This document shows positions 57,546 to 64,000 of a DNA stretch of 64,000 nucleotides, piece after piece. Within the stretch, counting starts at the first letter, position 1; every line of letters starts with the position of its first letter. The notes beneath the pieces were generated by a model that saw only the letters and a list, made by a program, of their open reading frames with translations, was not told the DNA's origin and did not search any database. Source of the DNA: Platerodrilus igneus (Eukaryota > Arthropoda > Insecta > Coleoptera > Lycidae); NCBI GenBank assembly GCA_036346225.1, contig JARFIW010001082.1, forward strand, positions 6,758,001 to 6,822,000. The letters are read 5' to 3'. The position numbers and the translations under genes are program-made.

Positions 57546-57869
57546 TTACAAAGGTCATTTAATTCTACGATCTATTGTTTAGTTGTTTCCACCGACGAGT
57601 AACCCGTAACCCGAGACTAACAGATATTTGTTTGTTTCTAGCTTAGCTAGTTCTTAAATTGTTCGTAACTCTAAAAAAAAAAGGCGACGGAGAGACCCCA
57701 TACATCACAGTGTTTTACTTTTAGCTTGAAATAGGATCCGAGAAATAATGCTTTCATAAAATTTTTTGATACTCTCTATGACCATCTTTAACGAGTATCT
57801 ATACATTTAACGAGTCTATACATTTGGCGTGTAACGACACCAGGGTGCTAAAGTCCCGTTTCGGTAAAA

Positions 57870-58677
57870 TATCAAAAACCTCGACTGTACTAATAAAAAG
57901 TTTGTTGCCGACTAATTCAGTGGGATGAGTACGGATAGTGTAACTGTTTGAAGAGGGTTCTAGAATGCTATCGGGTATGAAATTGTATGTCGCAAGGTTG
58001 CTATGGAAAAACTCTAGAAGGAATAACAATGGGGTGCCAAAATCGGAGATCAGAAGAGTGATTTTGGCTTAATAATATACCTGACAATTCATTAAAACGA
58101 ACATTATTTTGAACCTAAAACAAACAGGAAACCTAAAAGCACGCGGACCTATTTAAAACTGCTAACTGTAAAGAAGATGCCGTTTACAATAATGGAAAAG
58201 CCAAATATACACAGTCTTTACACAAATTTTATATGACATTTCTAACTACATAGCACGCACGTTTTTATTGCAAATACACAAAATAGTGTTAAATAAGTAT
58301 TAAAAATCGACTATATCACAAATCTAATAACTAAAACTTAACCTATACACAGACGTGCTATCAGTACGTTCAATCCATTCATTTAACTAAGAGTGTTTGT
58401 GTACTAACCTTTACTCAGGTATAGTTCCAGAAGTTTTCGGTTTTAATTTTATTTTTCCTTCAGATGATTGCTCCAACTACCCCAACATAGTTACTTCCAA
58501 CACAAGGGTTGTATCTCTGGTAACCAATGTGCCTCGAAAATACAACTGAACCACTAAGCAGTGAATTATCCAAACATATTTAAATTACTTCGTTTTGTTG
58601 GCAGACCTTTAGTTAATGTACTTGACCTACCACAACGGTATGTTGAGAGTTTTAATGTTAACAATGAAGTCCCTGAT

Positions 58678-58690
<13 letters not shown>
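57870..58690. repeat. Diverged dispersed repeat, copy 2
   Basis: Companion of 49690-50550 in the same orientation; it ends at a (TA)n run (58680-58722). Minus-strand frame 58029-57799 is probably not a gene. Confidence 0.6.

Positions 58691-58722
<32 letters not shown>
58680..58722. repeat. (AT)n microsatellite
   Basis: About 43 bases of uninterrupted AT repeat. Confidence 0.95.
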
Positions 58723-58727
<5 letters not shown>

Positions 58728-58844
58728 TTTTAGATAGTTAATTACACAAGGTAAGTTGATAAATACTATCGTATTACAGTGAATAGGATAAAATAATAAC
58801 TTAGACTTTTATGCAAAGCCCAAATGATCATTTCAAATCGATTA

Positions 58845-59010
58845 GTGCGCAATTAATATTGCTATGAAATAGCCTTTTAGGATTTAAGCCCATACGATGG
58901 GTGTCATTAATATTGCTATGAAATAGCCCCTACGTTGGTGTGCCCTTTAAAATTGTTATGAAATGCCCCACGATTGGGCGTACCATTGAAATTTCTGTGA
59001 TATTCTCCTT
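58845..59010. repeat. Tandem array, about 60-bp units
   Basis: Three units with A(A/T)TATTGCTATGAAATAGCC, followed by CCCATACGATGGGTG or variants, the last degenerated. Confidence 0.75.
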
Positions 59011-60329
59011 TTTATCTGTTGAAATAATTTAAATGAAGCAATCCAAAATTACACAGTATAATAATTGATAATGTGTTCAGTTTTATTTCAATTCAAAAAT
59101 TAGCCCCTGAATAAATTACTCACATTTATCAAATTTAGTTTTCCTGAAAGCCAGCAAAAATATATTTGTAATTACCCTAAAGTACCTTTCGAACGTTCAA
59201 AGATGATTTCTCTATATTCAAATTCTCAAATGACTTTTTTGTTGACTCTTACAGATATATAATATTTAGCAAATATTAAAATTGAAACAGTTTAAAATTT
59301 TAAGATGTCTAACCTGTGTTTTCCTTGCTCGTCACTGGAATTGCCTCAGAGTGTCTGTGGTTAGCACCCCTTGATTGTTACGGCTTGACCTGCTTCACTT
59401 GATTTACTAGAATGATGAATTAATGGTTGCTTGTATTTTTCCCTTGGATTTCTGGAGTAGCTTTGAGTATCTTCACGTAATTCCATATTTTCATGTAATA
59501 ATTTATTTGGACGTAATTTCAGACGTACATTTAAATATGCCTTTAGAGTATTTATCCACACGCACCCCTTTTTCTGATCTTTATTCAAATACGTTTACTT
59601 GCATCTTTATTCAACTATGTTTACTTGGATGTTTACTCGCAACCGTTTACTTTTCTTGGATGTTTTTTCGAAGCCGTTTTACGCGTACAAACGGCCTATT
59701 CTTCGTTGCACATATTGGCACTTTCAAATTATTACTTTTAATAAATTATTTACTTTCACTAATTATTATTAGTACGTACTTTTCACTTTAAATCGACGTG
59801 ATTTGTGCCTTTGTTAAAGCTGTACTGTCTATTTTTGAGTTTCATATTCTATTTATAAGCTCCACCTTCCAACGTTCTAATTGGCGCGCATCGCGTGTTT
59901 GTAATTTCCACCTATCTCTGTAGAACCTTGGGATTTCTCAAATTTCCTGGTTTCAATTGTTGTACTTTCATTCTACCTTGCACGTCGACATTCAATATAC
60001 CATAGTATCTTCTTAGAATTTCCAAATATCCATTGCAATTTTGTCACGTATTTCATATTTGTGTCGCTTATAGTTCAAGGCTTATCGTATAGCGAACTGC
60101 CTGTTATTTATTGTTTGTTATTTGAAATATGTTGGATTTTCATGTAAATATAATATTCCTAGTCACGTATACATTTTCTAATAATGACGTATTAGAATGC
60201 GTTTACTTATTCATGCATCCACATTTTTGAGGATATTCTTAAATAGCTAGGATCCCAGGTTATTTCAACTACAAAATCGAACTTAGACCACCAATATCTG
60301 TTTTTTTATTTATACAATTTTTTTGGCAA
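59011..60329. other. No recognisable gene
   Basis: Short repeated words (CGTTTACTTG, ATCTTTATTCAA) lie around 59580-59650. The two overlapping frames at 59361-59791 show no family pattern; the region might be part of an LTR. Confidence 0.3.
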
Positions 60330-61250
60330 AAAATATGATACATTTCCGTAAATAGTTTTTTTTATGTATCTCCTTCTAGTTCTAAAATTTTAAGATGTTT
60401 AACATCAATTTTGTGATCTAAATCAATTGAGTGTCCTGATAAAGCACAAGAGTTTGGTTTGATTCTAATGTCACTTTTATGTCGGGTTATGCGTTGTTTT
60501 AAAGTTTGTGACGTTTGCCCAATGTAAAGGTTACCACAATCTATACAATTAATGTGATATACAAGGTTTCTTTGAAATAAATCTAGTGTCTTATCTTTAA
60601 ATTTTGAAAAAATGCTTCCTAATGTTAAAATGTTTTTTTAGCGTATTTGAAATTGTAATTTTTAAATACTTTAATTAATTTATGAGTTAGGTGGTCATCT
60701 ATATTTGGTAGTGTTTTATATAGCTGTATAGTTCTGTTATATTCGTTAGTTGTATTATTGTTATTTACATTACCATTGTTATTGTTTATATTATTGTATT
60801 TTTTGAGTTATATAATAATTTTGTTATCAGGTGTATAGGATAGTTATTATTTTTTAGAATATTAGAAAGCTTTTTCATGTTCTTATTATAAAAAGAAGAA
60901 TGGGATATCTTTTTTATTCGATCTTTTGATCCCAAAATAGAATTTAATTTTGTTTTAAATGGATGATAAGAATAATAATTTAAATATCTGTTTCAATGTG
61001 TAGGCTTCTGATACCAATCTAAAATAATTTCATTTTCATCATGTCTAATTATTAAAGTATCTAGGAATGGTACAGAGTTATTCGATTCTGTTTCTATTGT
61101 AAATTGAATTGTGGGTATTGTATTTATTAAAAATGTTAAGAGTTTCATCTACTTTATCTTTCGGAATAGCTGTCACTATATTATCAACAAATTTTTAATA
61201 ATGGAGGATTAAATGGAAGTTGCGGAATAACTGAATTCAACAGTTCGTCC
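60330..61250 (-). pseudogene. Penelope-like element: reverse transcriptase end and GIY-YIG endonuclease
   Basis: Not visible as one open frame, but minus-strand translation at about 60590-60440 reads LVYHINCIDCGNLYIGQT, then QTLKQRITRHKSDIR: the CX2C-GIY-YIG endonuclease of Penelope-like elements, where YIGQT is the second signature half. Further upstream on the same strand (61060-60990) RHDENEIILDWYQKPTHWNR and YYSYHPFKTKL match the Penelope reverse-transcriptase end. Several frame changes and a run of asparagine codons (AAT repeats near 60750) break it. It would have cut target DNA for reverse transcription. Confidence 0.75.
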
Positions 61251-61329
61251 ATTGGTGGACTATTGGTGGACTTTACTTATACAAAAACTAATAAATGAAA
61301 TGTGATTATAATTATTACTAAGGGAATGT

Positions 61330-62050
61330 CACAACTTGTCTGACCTGTGAACTGCGTGATGTGGAATATAATATAATTTGTCACCGTCCAAATGAGAAGA
61401 AGATGGAGAATTGATTCGCTTCATGTGACCACTATCTTCATAGTCTTTCATAAACTCCTGATAATTAAAGTATAATTAGGTAATTTTCTCCAACCGACGC
61501 TCAACTGACAAAAATCTTTTGAGCGCAATCGTTCTAGAATCAACAAACAAGTGTTCTGAACTTGAAAACCGCAACAAAACTGCAAATCTGCCGTTTTCAT
61601 TTCAAGTGTAATTTTTACAAAAATCTTCCTCACACCTTTCCTCATCAGGTGAAATTCTGACCTCTGAAGGAATAGCTTCAATCTCCCAAAATCTACGAAT
61701 ATCTTGGTCGAGGGGTTCAATAAAGGCACAGAGTAAATTGAATGAAGTAGACGAAGAAATAACCTTCCCTGTTAATATCCATCCAAGGGTGGTGCGAATC
61801 GCCACCCGTTTGTTAGTCCTACCCATGCGAGACCCGTTCAAAATTATCTGGGCAGAAATGTCAGCTCCCAGTAGCATTTATATCATGGAAGAAACATGAA
61901 AACCTGGGACAGCCAATTCTAGACCTTGTATCTGAGGGCATGTGTTTATAGCTAACACAGTAGCAGGCAAACAATCGCATATGTTGGGTAGTACAAAACT
62001 TCAGTATTATATCGTGGTTCTTGTGCTCGATTCGGAGTGATAACACATGA
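61330..62050 (-). pseudogene. BEL/Pao protease-RT linker relic
   Basis: Frame 61877-61602 has MLLGADISAQIILNGSRMG, VAIRTTLGWILTGKV and IRRFWEIEAIPSE, the conserved linker between protease and reverse transcriptase of Pao elements. In other frames downstream (61560-61330) RLEKIT and HMKRINSPSS words continue into reverse transcriptase. 61878-62050 holds the preceding part with stops. The relic lies just upstream of the Penelope fragment on the same strand. Confidence 0.75.
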
Positions 62051-63009
62051 AATTAGATAAGCTATGTTAATATGTACACAAAAAAAGGGTTTTCTTATGG
62101 GATTTATATGGGAAATTCTAAGGTCCATGTTGGTAATTTTTGTCAGATACAAATATATTCAGTCAGCGTGTCTCATACATATATGTTACTCGATTAATAA
62201 ATGTAAACTGAAATTTTTCATAGTTTCACAATTTTTCCTTATTTCAGAAGCGATCCAACACTACGATTTTATTAATGCAACATTAACTTTTTTCTTAGGG
62301 AGATCTTTGAGTTTACTAAGAATATATGATAATCTATTATCAATAATTTGGCTTCCACAACCAATTTATCGAGTGTATATCCCATTTTAATAATAATCAC
62401 AATTCAAGAATTAAAATATCCACCACCAAATAAAAACCAAACGCATTGTAGTTCAATATCTAAAATAACTTCAAACCTTTACAACGAATTGTTACACACA
62501 ACCAACTCTATTTTCAGGTACTTCTAACAATAATTGTAAGCGTTCCTAAAAGTTAATTAAAACCAACCGGTTCAAAGAATCTTAATCCTTTAAACTGTAA
62601 AAACTGTCATTTTAGGTCGACAGGTAAGCCTGTTGGAGCCAAAGTCACATGGTATTAATGTTAAGAAAGGAGAAATTTAAATGAATTTTTAACGAAGTAA
62701 CTGTGATTTCAAAGTTTACAATGTGTTGCATTATAAAGCAGCGTGTGAGTGTGTTTTTGCAATACAGTAAACAAAAAACCAAGATTAAAAAAATTTGTAT
62801 TGCATTCCAATACCTAACTAATCACAAAATGCGGTTTACCAAGATGCAACCGCTTATAAAGTTACGTTTCATATTCAGTAGACTATGAGCAATTTTTTGT
62901 AATTTGCAAAAAACAAATACAATTAATTCGCATGGAATGGTTGGGGAAATAAGGAACAAAAAGGATAACCAATAAACGAACAACAATAACTTCCGGCACG
63001 AACGGACTA
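62051..63009. other. No recognisable gene
   Basis: AT-rich with short frames only. Frame 62064-62390 lacks any family signature. Confidence 0.35.
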
Positions 63010-63245
63010 ATGTTTCGGCATTGGGGTGTGTAACTTAAATAATCGAACCAATTATAAGTAATAAAGCTTCTACAACACTTACCAACTTCAGTGAGACAAC
63101 AACATCAAAATTTTTAATGGACTGCTTTTCAACGAGTTACCCCATCCCATGGGACACAACCATTCTCTATGCATTCAATTAATTGCACTTATATTACCAC
63201 AACCGAGGCACACACGATAACGTTCACAACCGTCCTGAGTCTGGT
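63010..63245 (-). pseudogene. BEL/Pao relic similar to 55010-55230
   Basis: Shares AATAATCGAACCAATTATAA, CTTACCAACTTC(C/A)GTGAGAC and ATGCATTCAATT with 55030-55170 in the same order. The protein is too decayed to read. It extends to about 63245. Confidence 0.5.
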
Positions 63246-63465
63246 TAACAAATGCCCCCAGAACGCATTCCGTTCTCTTTCGAAGATAGCCCAAAATTAA
63301 AGTACCGTCAAATCTTTGACACTGGTGTTCGTGGATAAGAGTGGCATTCCGAAGTAAACGAAATATCTAATCACAAAGCAAGGAGTATACCTGTTGAAGA
63401 TTGTAAGCAACTCCTTCCATTCAACACAAGGTCTTAAATTAAGTAAACGTATACACTACATTTGA

Positions 63466-63692
63466 TTTTCCAATGTTCCACCCGAAGGTACTACAGTGGC
63501 CAGGAAGCGAGTTTTTTTACCTGGAAATTTTGAATTTTGCCGAACTCTTGCTGTTCTAAGCAAGGTAAGGATCTTTAACGAGCGTGACAACACTCACATA
63601 CGGACCTACATTTTACCTCTCATCCGAACAGGGTGTATTTTTGTGAAAAATGCTCCTAACATTTTTCAAGTGGACCGTGTCGGATTATTATA
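63466..63692 (-). repeat. SINE body, inverted copy
   Basis: Very close to 52121-52318 and complementary to 51331-51565. It ends at CCGTGTCGGA, exactly where the tRNA-like head of the full copy would continue, so the head is truncated. Confidence 0.7.
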
Positions 63693-64000
63693 GTTATTAC
63701 AGTTTTATTATTAATTTGTTTTGATTATAATGTGTTGTGCTGGCGCCGATGAGCTCATCATCTGAAGCGTAGACAGGTCACATGCAAATTGTGCTAACTC
63801 GAATAAATAAAAGTCCCAGTTTCTTAGCTTATATGTAAATTAATTGTACATATGTATCATATAGAGAAGACGACACAAAAATAACTTCAATGTGTAGCCT
63901 TAATCCATTCATCCCAAGTTTGTCAAAGATGTTTCAGATTATTTTAAGTAGGGAAGAGAAATTTCATAAAGGGCACTTCGTACTTACCATCCAAATAATC
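63693..64000. other. No recognisable gene
   Basis: AT-rich. It contains a perfect short palindrome GATGAGCTCATC at about 63746-63757. Confidence 0.35.

Noticed and set aside
63740..63775. CCGATGAGCTCATCATCTGAAG as a ribozyme or operator
   Set aside because: Only a short palindrome; it has no core motif and no repeat elsewhere in the window.
1..64000. CRISPR arrays, bacterial operons or rRNA genes
   Set aside because: No regularly spaced identical repeats with unique spacers, no rRNA-like conserved blocks, and the gene content is that of a eukaryotic repeat-rich region.

Overview
The window looks like repeat-rich, AT-rich insect (at least arthropod) genomic DNA. I base this on the mix of BEL/Pao, Copia and Gypsy LTR retrotransposons, a Penelope-like fragment, tRNA-derived SINE copies, microsatellites, and a Polinton/Maverick (adintovirus-like) element whose protein families I know mainly from insect genomes. 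I recognise no ordinary host gene; essentially all coding signal belongs to mobile or virus-derived DNA. Identifications come from reading motifs by eye, not from searches.

Layout. 1-510 is a BEL gag fragment cut off by a 1.6-kb partial copy (510-2114) of the 5' gene block of the Polinton-like element. 2224-30112 is a Copia element on the minus strand, split inside its reverse transcriptase by a nearly complete Polinton-like element (4028-28073, with long inverted terminal repeats and a 6-bp target duplication carrying one mismatch). That element is itself interrupted at 16583-23983 by a gag-only LTR retrotransposon. Without this nested insertion it would be about 16.6 kb, a usual Polinton size.

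In the Polinton-like element the left arm reads rightwards: a TATA promoter, a spliced OB-like gene, unknown ORFs, then a protein-primed-type family B DNA polymerase. The right arm reads leftwards: four unknown genes, including a stand-alone paralogue of the polymerase N-terminal module, then a parvovirus-type phospholipase A2 capsid protein, an adenovirus pX-like protein, an adenain-like cysteine protease, a jelly-roll/penton candidate, a coiled-coil protein, a fibre-like GPPG protein and a chromodomain integrase. The arms converge on an AT-rich repeat at 11012-11535. Together this is a replication, integration and virion-maturation gene set, but I could not find a double-jelly-roll major capsid protein or a packaging ATPase.

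30113-42669 is a Gypsy element lacking its 5' LTR, split by a young, nearly complete BEL/Pao element (32345-39242, 434-bp LTRs, target duplication ATGGA). The Gypsy pol appears to extend past integrase into an OARD1/TARG1-like macrodomain and then a CCCH zinc finger, which is the most unusual coding arrangement here.

42670-64000 is mostly non-coding: dispersed repeats, tandem arrays, SINE copies, a MITE, a Penelope fragment with a GIY-YIG domain and several BEL pol relics. Many breaks in reading frames coincide with homopolymer runs that differ by one base between repeat copies, so part of the apparent decay may be sequencing error.
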